Assembly: GCA_029777225.1 (NCBI GenBank)
Contig: JAKOSR010000158.1
Coordinates: 1 to 14,765 of the forward strand
Reading direction: 5' to 3'
DNA from: Chloroflexota bacterium
GTDB lineage: Bacteria > Chloroflexota > Anaerolineae > Anaerolineales > Anaerolineaceae
Length of the DNA stretch: 14,765 nucleotides
Part shown: piece by piece, positions 1 through 8,963 of the stretch
Numbering within the stretch: position 1 is the first letter of the stretch
Layout of the letters: each line of letters opens with the position of its first letter
Notes under the pieces: model-generated
What the model was told of the DNA's origin: nothing
The model's input: only the letters and a program-made list of their open reading frames with translations
Database searches by the model: none
Position numbers and translations under genes: made by a program

Positions 1-220
1 CGTTGTTTGGCACATCCCTGGCCGTCAACACCAGCGCCACCCCGGGGAGGGCCTTGGCCCTGGAGATATCGATGGCGCGGATGAGGGCATGGGGACGGTG
101 CGCGAAAAGCACCTTGAGGCACAATTCGTCATGAAAACGAATATCGCCCGGGTACCTGGCCTTGCCGCTCACCTTTGCCACGGCATCAACGCGATTGACT
201 GACTTGCCAACCTGGTTCAT
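1..220 (-). CDS. Xanthine dehydrogenase-family molybdopterin-binding subunit, N-terminal fragment cut by the window edge
   Basis: The reading frame from ATG 220-218 to the window edge gives 73 residues beginning MNQVGKSVNRVDAVAKVSGK. Pieces such as DAVAKVSGKARYPGDI and ISRAKALPGVALVLTARDVP are typical of the first part of the large subunit of XDH/aldehyde-oxidase/CO-dehydrogenase enzymes, at the start of the a/b hammerhead domain. The full family subunit has about 750 residues, so the Mo-cofactor domains and the catalytic Glu lie outside the window. The ATG overlaps the TGA of the FAD-[2Fe-2S] gene (ATGA, 217-220) and has a GGAGG site five bases upstream. It should pair with that gene product to form a complete hydroxylase with Mo, two [2Fe-2S] clusters and FAD. 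Substrate is unknown. Confidence 0.9.
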   Translation of the reverse strand, partial: MNQVGKSVNRVDAVAKVSGKARYPGDIRFHDELCLKVLFAHRPHALIRAIDISRAKALPGVALVLTARDVPNN

Positions 221-1629
221 TCCGGCCTCCCTTCCTGCATGCAGACGCTCTCAATGGCCTCCACAATCTTGTAATAGCCTGTACACCGGCATAAGTTGCC
301 AGAGATGGCATATTTGATGGTGTCCCGGTCAGGGTGCGGATTTTCCTCCAATAACTTTGCAGCCGACATGACGAAACCCGGCGTGCAATAACCACATTGC
401 ACAGCCGAGTGGTCCACAAATGCCTGCTGAACGGGGTGGAGTTGTTCCCCATTGCTAATGCCCTCGATGGTGGTGACCCGCGCGTGATGAGCCCGCGGCG
501 CAGGCACCAGGCAGCTGACCACCGCCTTCCCATCCAGGTAAAGCGTGCACGCGCCACACTCCCCTTCCTCACAGCCAACCTTGGTACCGGTCAGACCGAC
601 CCGGTCGCGCACCATGTAAAGGAGGGTACCATCGGTGTAACCAGGGATGATATAGGTTTCCCCGTTAATCGTGGTTTCAATCGTTTCCTGGTCCCATTCC
701 TCCGCGTGAACGGCGGAGACCCCTTCATGCGTGTCCAAAACCGCTGGATTGGCGGGAACCAAAGCCTGCAGGTTGCCCTCCAGGAGTTTTCGGACCGCGT
801 CTTCCACCAGCAAACCAACCATGTATTGGCGGTAATCCTGTGAGCCGCGGACGTCCGTGATGGGTTTCGCGTCCAACCCGGCCAGGCGGCCTGCCTCACT
901 TGCCACCTCCTCATCCAGCCGTTTGCCCACAAGGTAAGCCTCCGCCAATGGGGAATGAATGACCGTTGGCGCGACCGAACCCATGGTGACGCGTGCCTGT
1001 TTCACCACGTCTTCGTCCATTTCGAGGAGGACGCAGCAGTTTATCACCGAGATGGCTTGCGCACGACGTAAAGACTGCTTGATGAACACCCCGGGCTGGT
1101 TGGGTTGCAGCCCTTTGAACACAATTTCCTGAACGTACTCATCCGGCCTGAGGACGGTTTTGCGCAAGCCGGTGTAAAACTCCTCCAGGGGCACAACACG
1201 CTTCCCGGCATTGGATACCAACACCAGGCTGGCATCCATGGCCAACAAAGGCGTGATAGTGTCATTGGCGGGGGAAGCGGTTATGAGGTTGCCTACCACC
1301 GTGGCGCGGTTGCGCAGCATGGGTGTGGCCACTCTCCAACAAGCCTGCACCAGCGGGTAGGCATACTCCCGCAGAATGGGGGATTGAAGAATGTTATTAT
1401 GGGTAACCAGCGCCTCGATATGCACCATCCCGGAGGAATCCCGTGTTATTTGGTCCAGGCCTGAAATCCGTGAAATGTCGATGACCGTTTCCAACTCCGG
1501 CCATTTGCCATTGCGAATTTCCACCATCAGGTCCGTTCCACCGGAGATTATCCGCGTGTTTGGCCCGGCTCCTACGAGCAGGTCCATCAGCTGTTCCTCG
1601 CTATCTGGCATGTGGTAATTCTTCCACAT
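217..1629 (-). CDS. Molybdenum hydroxylase FAD-[2Fe-2S] fusion subunit
   Basis: This 470-residue protein joins two electron-transfer modules of an XDH-type hydroxylase. Residues 1-290 are the FAD-binding subunit, with SGGTDLMVE near 29 and RNRATVVGNLITASPAND near 106-123, matching the two FAD loops of CoxM-like proteins. Residues 317-470 form a ferredoxin-like plus four-helix [2Fe-2S] domain: Cys353, 358, 361 and 373 (GCEEGECGACT...C) hold one cluster, and Cys412, 415, 447 and 449 (QCGYC, NLCRC) the other. The order FAD then FeS is the reverse of eukaryotic XDH. It should pass electrons from the Mo subunit encoded directly downstream. An in-frame GTG at 1638 would add three residues. I prefer ATG 1629 because AAGGA lies too close to the GTG and the protein then begins MWKNYHMP, as family members do. 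Confidence 0.93.
   Translation of the reverse strand: MWKNYHMPDSEEQLMDLLVGAGPNTRIISGGTDLMVEIRNGKWPELETVIDISRISGLDQITRDSSGMVHIEALVTHNNILQSPILREYAYPLVQACWRVATPMLRNRATVVGNLITASPANDTITPLLAMDASLVLVSNAGKRVVPLEEFYTGLRKTVLRPDEYVQEIVFKGLQPNQPGVFIKQSLRRAQAISVINCCVLLEMDEDVVKQARVTMGSVAPTVIHSPLAEAYLVGKRLDEEVASEAGRLAGLDAKPITDVRGSQDYRQYMVGLLVEDAVRKLLEGNLQALVPANPAVLDTHEGVSAVHAEEWDQETIETTINGETYIIPGYTDGTLLYMVRDRVGLTGTKVGCEEGECGACTLYLDGKAVVSCLVPAPRAHHARVTTIEGISNGEQLHPVQQAFVDHSAVQCGYCTPGFVMSAAKLLEENPHPDRDTIKYAISGNLCRCTGYYKIVEAIESVCMQEGRPE
226..230 (-). promoter_or_regulatory. Ribosome binding site of the molybdopterin subunit
   Basis: On the minus strand the sequence reads GGAGG, then five bases, then ATG at 220. 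It lies inside the end of the preceding coding region and fixes the start of the truncated downstream gene. Confidence 0.7.
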
Positions 1630-1648
1630 AGTCTCCACTCATCCTTTC

Positions 1649-2419
1649 TCAGCGCGAATTTTTGGCCATGATGACCTCGGCCAGGATACTGACGGCGATT
1701 TCATCCGGAGTCTCCGCTTTAATATTCAGACCAATAGGGGTCTTCACCTTCTGAAGCTTTTCCTCCGGAAGGCCATTTTCCAACAAGACACGCCGGGTAT
1801 GGTCCCAACGCCGTAGAGATCCAATCAGCCCAAGATAGGCTGGTTCAGTACCCAATATCGCAGGCAACCCCTCAATATCCACATCCGACCCGCGTGTTAC
1901 ACCCACGATGTAAGTCTGCTGGTTGATGGACAGCTTGGAGGGGACTTCTGAAAGCGGCATAACCAGGAATTCCACATCACCCGGGAAATCCTCCCGATTG
2001 CAGAGCTCAGCCCGGTCATCCGTGACCACCACCCTGAATTGCAGCTGCTGAGCAAGCCGCGCCACCGACCTGCCAACATGGCCGGCACCGAGAATGAGCA
2101 GGGTTGGGCGGGTTATTTGCGGCTCCACGTACACGGTCACCCGTCCCCCGCAGGTACCCACGGAACCAGCATTATCCGCGTTGAGGTCATGCGTAACCAG
2201 CCTGGTTTTCCCGTCCTTCAACGAATCCAGCGCGGCACGCCGGGTTTCTTCCTCAACACCACCACCCCCCACGGTTCCTTCCGTTCTGCCATCCAGAAAA
2301 ACCAGCATCTTGCTCCCGGCATGCCTGGGAACTGCGCCTTCTGTGTTAATGACAATACAAAGGCAGACTGCCAGACCATTTTCAGAATAATCCACAACCT
2401 TTTTCAGTATCGGTTCCAT
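1649..2419 (-). CDS. xdhC: XdhC/CoxI-family molybdenum cofactor maturation protein
   Basis: This 256-residue XdhC-family protein has an N-terminal XdhC/CoxI domain followed by a Rossmann domain. Visible motifs are SVGTCGG (Cys90, at the conserved cysteine position of the family), LILGAGHVGRSVA (108-120, dinucleotide-type fold), GLIGSLRRWDHT (197-208) and IGLNIKAETPDEIAVSILAE (229-248), the strongly conserved C-terminal signature. Family members bind molybdopterin cofactor, promote addition of its terminal sulfido ligand and insert it into XDH-type apoenzymes. Lying between two hydroxylases, it could serve both. Its ATG shares one base with the stop of the pyrophosphatase gene (TGATG, 2417-2421), so translation is probably coupled. 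It is much shorter than YqeB, the XdhC-like marker of selenium-dependent hydroxylases, so it is not good evidence for selenium use. Confidence 0.93.
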   Translation of the reverse strand: MEPILKKVVDYSENGLAVCLCIVINTEGAVPRHAGSKMLVFLDGRTEGTVGGGGVEEETRRAALDSLKDGKTRLVTHDLNADNAGSVGTCGGRVTVYVEPQITRPTLLILGAGHVGRSVARLAQQLQFRVVVTDDRAELCNREDFPGDVEFLVMPLSEVPSKLSINQQTYIVGVTRGSDVDIEGLPAILGTEPAYLGLIGSLRRWDHTRRVLLENGLPEEKLQKVKTPIGLNIKAETPDEIAVSILAEVIMAKNSR

Positions 2420-3792
2420 CAGTACTCAAGCAGGGACAAAACGGTTGGCAGCAATTGTTTCTTGCGGGAAACGACGCCATCCGCCAGCAGCGTGCCATCG
2501 TTGAGCGGTTTGAAAGGCAGCTCGTCCAAAGAGGCAGGCGGGTTGACGAATATCAGCCGGCTCGAGCCTTCCACGATATCCGTAACCATTAGGCCGGCAA
2601 AATCCAGCGCCTTTTCCGTGGTGAGCTTCTTGAGGGCTACCTTGAGCTTGTCCACGTAATCGCCAATCTCATGGATGTCCGATGTTTCCGCCTGGGCGAT
2701 AGCAAATTTGAGCCCTGCCGCCTCGTACACTTTCATGTCCGTGGTGACCACGGCCTCCGGTTCCTGTGTCATCAGGCCCGCGCCGGCCTGCACCACCTTA
2801 TCGCCGTAAGTCTGGATGGTCTCATCCTCAAGCGGTGCCCCGGGCACAAACGCCCAGCGCGCCAGCCGCTCAGCCGCGGTCTTATCGCGCGGGGTCGTGG
2901 TTGGGGAATGAAAAACCAGGGTGTCTGAGAGCAGTCCAGCCAGCATCAGGCCGGCAATTTGTGGCGGCGCGCTCAAGCCTGATTCTTCCATCTGTTCAGA
3001 GACTAGCGTGGAAGTGCTGCCAACGGTATCCACCGTGAATTTGATGGGATTGTGCGTCGGCTGGTTCCCCAGGCGGTGATGGTCCAAAATTTCAAGCAGT
3101 TCAGCTTCCTCAAGCGACGCGATGGACTGCTGCGGTTCATTATGATCCACCAGCACCACCTTGATGCGCGGGGGATTGAGCAAATCACGTTGCCGCACCA
3201 CGCCAACATAGCGTTTGTGCTCATCGAGCACCCAGTATTCGTCCTGGTCGGCACGCAGCAAACGATTAATGACATCCTTGATCCGGGTGGCTGGTTGGAA
3301 ACGTGGCACATCGGTTTCGGCTGCCTCCCGGCAGGGAATGTCCAGCAGCTTGACGATGGTCATGTCGTGGTACTTGGGATGCGGTCCCATCACCTTGCGC
3401 AGGAAATCGAACAGGCTCTTGCCAGTCACGATACCGAAAGGGGTGCCATCCGGGTTGACCACCGGGGCAATCCCACCGGTCCGGTTGAGGATGGACCAGG
3501 CCTCGTTGAGTGGCTTGTCTGGGGAAACCACATCCAGGCGGCGCATCACCGAATCAAAACGCGGTGAAGCATCGGTAAGCAGCATGGGCGCTTCCAACTC
3601 AAGCAGCTTGAGCACGAAGGCCGTCTGCCGATTAATGGCACCCGCGCGGCAGGCAACCGTGTTCAGTCCGTCCCGCTCGGCCAAAAGCCAGGCATAACCC
3701 ACCGCGGCAGCGATGGAATCGGTATCGGGGTTGATATGCCCGGTGACGAAAACCCGGTCCGATCTTCTATTTTGTGAAATGTATTGACTCAT
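2419..3792 (-). CDS. ppaC: CBS-domain family II (Mn-dependent) inorganic pyrophosphatase
   Basis: This 457-residue DHH-superfamily enzyme hydrolyses PPi to two phosphates. The catalytic DHH domain is split by a regulatory insert. The first half carries GHINPDTDS (18-26). Two CBS repeats follow (about 85-135 and 160-205, ending VGVVRQRDLL). Then come DHNE (216-219), LDHHRLG (236-242), GSTSTLV (258-264) and LLSDT (287-291), and finally a DHHA2 domain with SRKKQ (442-446), the substrate-binding end motif. No DRTGG domain fits between the CBS repeats, so it is the short CBS-PPase form. CBS pairs in this family bind adenine nucleotides and tune activity. I chose ATG 3792, which overlaps the previous stop as ATGA with GAGG four bases upstream. 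An in-frame ATG at 3831 lies inside the hydroxylase gene. CofC in this operon releases PPi, a possible substrate source. Confidence 0.94.
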   Translation of the reverse strand: MSQYISQNRRSDRVFVTGHINPDTDSIAAAVGYAWLLAERDGLNTVACRAGAINRQTAFVLKLLELEAPMLLTDASPRFDSVMRRLDVVSPDKPLNEAWSILNRTGGIAPVVNPDGTPFGIVTGKSLFDFLRKVMGPHPKYHDMTIVKLLDIPCREAAETDVPRFQPATRIKDVINRLLRADQDEYWVLDEHKRYVGVVRQRDLLNPPRIKVVLVDHNEPQQSIASLEEAELLEILDHHRLGNQPTHNPIKFTVDTVGSTSTLVSEQMEESGLSAPPQIAGLMLAGLLSDTLVFHSPTTTPRDKTAAERLARWAFVPGAPLEDETIQTYGDKVVQAGAGLMTQEPEAVVTTDMKVYEAAGLKFAIAQAETSDIHEIGDYVDKLKVALKKLTTEKALDFAGLMVTDIVEGSSRLIFVNPPASLDELPFKPLNDGTLLADGVVSRKKQLLPTVLSLLEY

Positions 3793-6710
3793 CCAACCTC
3801 GGTCTTGTTTATGTCGTGTAAGGCTTTCCATACTTTTTCAGGAGTAATGGGATTATTAAAGATTTCCGCGCCACACGCGTCCAGCACCGCGTTGCCAATG
3901 GCGGGCGCGGCCCCATCCAATGGGATTTCGGCCACCGCTTTAGCGCCAAAGGGATGCGTTTTTTCGTAAGTTTGCACGAAAATCGTTTCAATCGCTGGCA
4001 TCTCATCGGCCCGGAAGATGTGGTAATCCACCAGGTCCTTTTCCCGGGGCTGCCCGTGGGGGTCGTAAACCATCTCTTCGCACACGCCATACCCCAGGGC
4101 CTGGGCAATGCCACCCTCGATTTGGCCGGCAGCGGCTACCGGGTTCATGATAACCCCGCCATCCACCGCCATGATAAGTTCTTCCACGGTCACCTGCCCG
4201 GTGCCCGTATCCACCAGCACGGTCGCGAATTGGGCCGCGAACGGCGGAGGTGAGCTTGGCGAAACATAGGACGCCACGGCCATGATTTGTTCCTGCTTGC
4301 GATGATGCAGCGCGTCCAACGCGATTTCCGCGAGCGTGACGGATTTGCCATCCGGAGCCCAGGCGCAGCCGTCCCTGAGCAAGACCTTGTCGGCCTCAAC
4401 TTCCAGCCCCTGGTCCGCGAAGAGCATCACCGCCCGCTGGCGGATTTGCCTCGCGACTTCCTTGGCGGCCTTCACGACAGCCGTGCCTGAAATGTAAGTG
4501 GTGGAGGAGGCATAAGCGCCTTTGTCGAAGGGGGTGAAGTCCGTATCGGAGGAGTAGACCACCACATCGCCCACCCCCACGCCGAGTACCTCAGCGGCCA
4601 TTTGGGCCAATACGGTATCACTGCCAGTGCCAAGGTCCGTGGCGCCAACCAGCAGGTTGAAGGACCCGTCATCGTTGATTTTGATGCTGGCCCCGCCCAT
4701 ATCCAGGTAGGGAATGGCTGTGCCCTGCATCACCGTCGCCACGCCGATCCCCCGGCGCAAATGGGGTTTGCCTGGTACGGAATGCCAGACCGGGTTTCCA
4801 AATTTTTCCGCCCAGCCAATCGCCCGCGCTCCCTGGCGTACGCACTCGGTCAAACCCACCGTCTCCACGATTTCGGGCGAAGGTTCGCGCCCCTCGTTCC
4901 AGGCGGTGCTAAACGGTTGATATTCACCAGGCCGCAGCGTGTTCTTAATCCGGAATTCCAATGGGTCCACCCCCAAAGCCCTGGCGATGTGTTCCATGTG
5001 CCGTTCCAAAGGCCAATAACCCTGTGGGACTCCATAACCACGGTATGCGCCAGATGGGGGCGTGTTGGTATAGACAATATCCGCGTGGAAACGGATATTG
5101 GGCGACTTGCGGTATTCGCCATCCCCAACATACAAACCCATGGATTTTTGGCCGGTGTTCCCGGTGACCGTGAGGGCATGGCAGCCATAGGCGCCGGTAT
5201 CGCTGAGAACTTTCATCTCGTTGGCGGTGATGGTCCCATCCAGCTTTACGCCGGTTTTCATGCGCACGCGCATTGGGTGCCGCGAGCGGGAGGCAATGAA
5301 TTCCTCCTCGCGGCTCATTTCATAAAGCACCGGCCGGCCGGTCACGATGGTGAGGTGAGCGGCCACATCTTCAATCAACACTTCCTGCTTGTTTCCAAAC
5401 CCTCCCCCTATGCGCGGCTTAACCACCCGGATGCGTTTGACCGGCAGGCCGAGCACTGGCGCCATTTGCCGCCGCACGTGGAAAGGCACCTGCGTGCTGG
5501 TGCGAATCACCAACCGGTCATCCTCATCCCAATAGGTGAGGGTGACATGGGGTTCGATGTGCGCTTGTTGCACCTTGGGGACAACGTATTCCTGTTCAAA
5601 AATCCGGTCCGCTTCGGCAAAGCCTTTTTCCACGCTGCCGATATCAATGCGAATCTCTGCCGCCAGGTTTTGGCTTGGGTCGGACTTATCAAAATTGACA
5701 TAATCCGGTTCATCATGGATTTGGACTGCACCCGGCCGCATCGCGTCCCGCATGTCAATGATGGCGGGCAGCTCCTCGTAGGCGACTTCAATCAAACCAA
5801 GGGCTTCCTCAGCGATTTGGCTCGTCTCGGCGGCTACAAACGCAACCCGGTCACCCACAAAACGGACCTTGTTATCGAGAGAGACCATATCCAGAGGCCC
5901 TGGAATGGGGTCGGATTGACCCGCGGTGGAATAAATCACCCGGGGAATATCCTGCCAGGTGAGCACAGCCGCCACCCCAGGCAGAGCCCTGGCCTTCTCC
6001 ACGTTGATGCTTAGAATCCGCGCGTGCGCGACCGGGCTGCGCAACACCTTTGCGTGGAGCGTGCCCGCCAGGTGAAGGTCCGCCGTGAAGGCCGGGTTGC
6101 CTTGCACCAGCTTGGCCGCATCCACCTTTGTTTCCGACTTGCCCACCGTCAGGGTGGCGGGGATTTCATCCAGGTCCACCATGCGCGGTTCTTCCTTGGT
6201 CGAGCCGGTGGAAGCGCCAGGTTCAGCGCGCATCAGCTCCGCGGCCTTTAATACCGCCTGCACGGGTTTGACATACGCCGTACAGCGGCAAAGCACACCG
6301 GAGAGAGCTTCCCGAACCTTCTGTTCAGTGGGGTTGGGATTGCTTGCAAGCAGCGCGCGCGCGGCTAAAATCATGGCCGGCGTGCAATAACCGCACTGCA
6401 CAGACCCACTTTCGATGAACGCCTGTTGAATGGCATCAAACCCGGTGCTGCGTTTCCAACCTTGCTGGGGGTTGTCGCCCCGCGCTTCAACGGTCTCGAG
6501 GAAATGCCCCTGCGCCTGGACGGCCAGGAACATACAGCTGTTGACCGGTTTCCCGTCCATCAGCACGGTGCAGGCTCCGCATTCTCCGCGGACGCATCCG
6601 CCGGATTTCGCGCTAAGATAGCCCTGTTCACGCAGGACGTCCAGCAGCCGCGCTGTCGGTTCAGCTTCGCATTCAATCAGTGCTCGGTTAATCAGGAGTG
6701 TCAGTTTCAT
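3789..6710 (-). CDS. xdhD: XdhD-type molybdenum hydroxylase, [2Fe-2S]-molybdopterin fusion
   Basis: This 973-residue catalytic subunit hydroxylates an unknown, probably heterocyclic, substrate. Residues 1-155 form the two-cluster domain: Cys39, 44, 47 and 59, then Cys106, 109, 141 and 143 (QCGYC, VLCRC). Residues 195-310 are the a/b hammerhead domain and about 330-970 the Mo-cofactor domains. Visible motifs are GGGFGNKQ (435-442), GAYRGYGVPQG (554-564), GATDLGTGSDTV (689-700), FDKGAYASS (728-736) and GGVIMNPVAAAGQIEGG (851-867). KAVAEIP (924-930) contains Glu928, at the position of the catalytic base. Layout and blocks such as FDKGAYASS and LGTGSDTV resemble E. coli XdhD, which lies with ssnA and ygfM. 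From memory, the E. coli protein has lost several cluster cysteines; here all eight are present. The FAD partner is the gene just upstream. Start ATG 6710 has AAGGAG five bases before it and an ATGA overlap; an ATG 32 codons earlier lies inside the preceding gene. Confidence 0.92.
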   Translation of the reverse strand: MKLTLLINRALIECEAEPTARLLDVLREQGYLSAKSGGCVRGECGACTVLMDGKPVNSCMFLAVQAQGHFLETVEARGDNPQQGWKRSTGFDAIQQAFIESGSVQCGYCTPAMILAARALLASNPNPTEQKVREALSGVLCRCTAYVKPVQAVLKAAELMRAEPGASTGSTKEEPRMVDLDEIPATLTVGKSETKVDAAKLVQGNPAFTADLHLAGTLHAKVLRSPVAHARILSINVEKARALPGVAAVLTWQDIPRVIYSTAGQSDPIPGPLDMVSLDNKVRFVGDRVAFVAAETSQIAEEALGLIEVAYEELPAIIDMRDAMRPGAVQIHDEPDYVNFDKSDPSQNLAAEIRIDIGSVEKGFAEADRIFEQEYVVPKVQQAHIEPHVTLTYWDEDDRLVIRTSTQVPFHVRRQMAPVLGLPVKRIRVVKPRIGGGFGNKQEVLIEDVAAHLTIVTGRPVLYEMSREEEFIASRSRHPMRVRMKTGVKLDGTITANEMKVLSDTGAYGCHALTVTGNTGQKSMGLYVGDGEYRKSPNIRFHADIVYTNTPPSGAYRGYGVPQGYWPLERHMEHIARALGVDPLEFRIKNTLRPGEYQPFSTAWNEGREPSPEIVETVGLTECVRQGARAIGWAEKFGNPVWHSVPGKPHLRRGIGVATVMQGTAIPYLDMGGASIKINDDGSFNLLVGATDLGTGSDTVLAQMAAEVLGVGVGDVVVYSSDTDFTPFDKGAYASSTTYISGTAVVKAAKEVARQIRQRAVMLFADQGLEVEADKVLLRDGCAWAPDGKSVTLAEIALDALHHRKQEQIMAVASYVSPSSPPPFAAQFATVLVDTGTGQVTVEELIMAVDGGVIMNPVAAAGQIEGGIAQALGYGVCEEMVYDPHGQPREKDLVDYHIFRADEMPAIETIFVQTYEKTHPFGAKAVAEIPLDGAAPAIGNAVLDACGAEIFNNPITPEKVWKALHDINKTEVG
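3797..3800 (-). promoter_or_regulatory. Ribosome binding site choosing the pyrophosphatase start
   Basis: GAGG lies four bases before ATG 3792. Together with the ATGA stop/start overlap it favours this start over the in-frame ATG at 3831. Confidence 0.6.
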
Positions 6711-7486
6711 CGCGTCTCCTTGTTGCTCGCCTGCTGGATGCATTTCTGCAGGCAGCGGGCCAGCAGTGTGGCGCCCAAATCCTGGCGGTAACCGGCCGAA
6801 GCCCATTGGTCATCCGAGGTTTTCAGCAGGCGCCTGATTTCCGCTTCGCCACTGTTTTCATAACCTTCCAGGTTTAGGACGGGCAGCAGCATATCCGGCC
6901 CACCTACGGCAATCCGATATTTGCCTGGTTCCACTTCCGATACGCCAACACAAAGGATGGGCAAATCCAACGGCGTCCGGCCAACACTCTCAAAGGCAAA
7001 TGGCCGCGTGGCTGGGATTTCTAGCTCACCCACCAACGTGTCATCTATTTGCAGCTGGCACCTCAGGAATTCTTCCAGCGTCAGTTCCCGGCCAGTAATG
7101 AACATTTTCACACGCGCGTCCAACGCCCGCAGACCACACAGGACGGGTGAACGCCCAGCTGCCATGCTCAGCCAGTTGGACAGGCTAAGCGTGTTCCGCA
7201 CGTTGAGGCCGGATTCAATCGCCAAGGTCTGGCCAAAATCCTGCAGATGGCTCAAGGAATGCCCTAATTGGGAAAGGGTCGCCAGTCCCCCGACCTTCAG
7301 GTTCTGGCCATCCCAGTTGGCCTGGTCGAGCCCCAAAGCCTGCGTATCCACCAGCAACCGCACATCAACGCCTGGTTTCGCGGAGCCTCCCCCAGCAAGC
7401 AAAGCGTATGAGCGTACATTGGCTATTGCTTGTTTGAGCTCCTCCAGGCTGGTTGGACGGATGTAGCTCATTTTTTCAGTCTTCAT
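6707..7486 (-). CDS. ygfM: YgfM-like FAD-domain small subunit of the XdhD-type hydroxylase
   Basis: This 259-residue protein belongs to the molybdopterin dehydrogenase FAD-binding family. It resembles E. coli YgfM in length and in blocks such as YIRPTSLEEL, LLAGGGSAKPGVD (29-41), RALDARVKMFITGRELTLEE (120-139) and a C-terminal ASAGYRQDLGATLLAR. The two FAD loops are weak: AGGGSAKPG replaces the usual AGGTDL, and NVRNTLSLSNWL (95-106) replaces the usual VRN-x-ATVGGNL. Flavin may be bound weakly or differently. It sits directly before the XdhD-type gene, which lacks a FAD domain, so the two probably form a heterodimer. ATG 7486 has GGAGGG nine bases upstream and overlaps the thioesterase gene by 11 bases. 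ATG 7471, four bases after that stop, is an alternative that gives a YgfM-like N-terminus. Confidence 0.82.
   Translation of the reverse strand: MKTEKMSYIRPTSLEELKQAIANVRSYALLAGGGSAKPGVDVRLLVDTQALGLDQANWDGQNLKVGGLATLSQLGHSLSHLQDFGQTLAIESGLNVRNTLSLSNWLSMAAGRSPVLCGLRALDARVKMFITGRELTLEEFLRCQLQIDDTLVGELEIPATRPFAFESVGRTPLDLPILCVGVSEVEPGKYRIAVGGPDMLLPVLNLEGYENSGEAEIRRLLKTSDDQWASAGYRQDLGATLLARCLQKCIQQASNKETR
6716..6721 (-). promoter_or_regulatory. Strong ribosome binding site of the XdhD-type gene
   Basis: AAGGAG followed by five bases and ATG 6710 is the best-formed Shine-Dalgarno site in this half of the window. It rules against the longer reading frame that begins at 6806. Confidence 0.75.
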
Positions 7487-7939
7487 CTGGGTAAACCCTC
7501 CATCCTGTAATTTCCGGGTTTTGTTCTTCCGTGACCCTGTCGGTGATGTCAATAAAAACCCCTGTGGACTCAGCCAAAAGATTGCCCGCTTCATCAAAAA
7601 TCTCGCCCATGGCCTTCACAGCCTCCCCCCGTCGTTTGACAAGCCGGCCCACCACCCGCAAAGGCTGGCTAAGCGGCACCGGCAGGCGAAATCTGACGGT
7701 GAGTTCGCTGGTCACAAGCACTCTATCAGGATCTTCCGCGGTCGCCGCCCTGCCTGAGGTCTCATCCAGGATGGCGGTAATCACCCCACCATGCGCCATA
7801 CCGGGATAGCCCTGGTATTGGTCGGGAATGGTCGTCGTGGCGACCACATCCCCGGCTTCATCCAGGTAGAAAGCCATTTTCAGGCTGCAGGGGTTTTCTC
7901 GTCCGCACACAAAGCAGTTGCGACTGCCAGGCAGTTTCT

Positions 7940-7943
<4 letters not shown>
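7476..7943 (-). CDS. PaaI-like hotdog-fold thioesterase
   Basis: This 155-residue single hotdog domain has the PaaI-family pattern: an N-terminal NCFVCGRENPCSLKM segment (Cys10, Cys13), then GMAHGGVITAILDETSG (48-64), where the HGG loop and following acidic residues form the usual active-site region, and a strand region near RFRLPVPLSQPLRVVGR. Such enzymes hydrolyse acyl- or aryl-CoA thioesters, but substrates cannot be predicted from sequence. The start is GTG 7943, overlapping the preceding TGA as GTGA, with GGAGA a few bases upstream. Placement between an F420-type oxidoreductase and a hydroxylase suggests a pathway with a CoA-ester step or a proofreading role. The C-terminal tail after the hotdog (about residue 135 onward) is hydrophilic and unremarkable. 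Confidence 0.87.
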
Positions 7944-8944
<1,001 letters not shown>

Positions 8945-8963
8945 GGTGAGTTGTCCTTTCTGT

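Noticed and set aside
2039..2659. A 206-codon plus-strand open frame spanning the xdhC and pyrophosphatase junction
   Set aside because: Both strand-opposite genes are well supported by family motifs, and the plus-strand translation has no recognisable fold or ribosome site.
4602..6014. A 470-codon open frame on the plus strand
   Set aside because: It lies antisense inside the XdhD-type gene, whose motifs account for the sequence. Its translation shows no recognisable domain, and long antisense frames are common in GC-rich coding DNA.
382..6410. A similar stretch of about 30 bases near 382-414 and again near 6380-6410
   Set aside because: Both encode the conserved QCGYCTP cluster motif of the two [2Fe-2S] domains. 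This is protein homology, not a DNA repeat or a recombination site.
1649..6710. Selenium-dependent molybdenum hydroxylase system
   Set aside because: XdhD and SsnA relatives occur in selenium-dependent loci, but no selD, YqeB-length XdhC protein or YqeC homologue is in the window, so selenium use cannot be claimed.
6711..6806. A longer N-terminus for the XdhD-type protein starting at 6806
   Set aside because: The added 32 residues are unlike the family and come from the other frame of the preceding gene. AAGGAG plus an ATGA overlap clearly mark ATG 6710.
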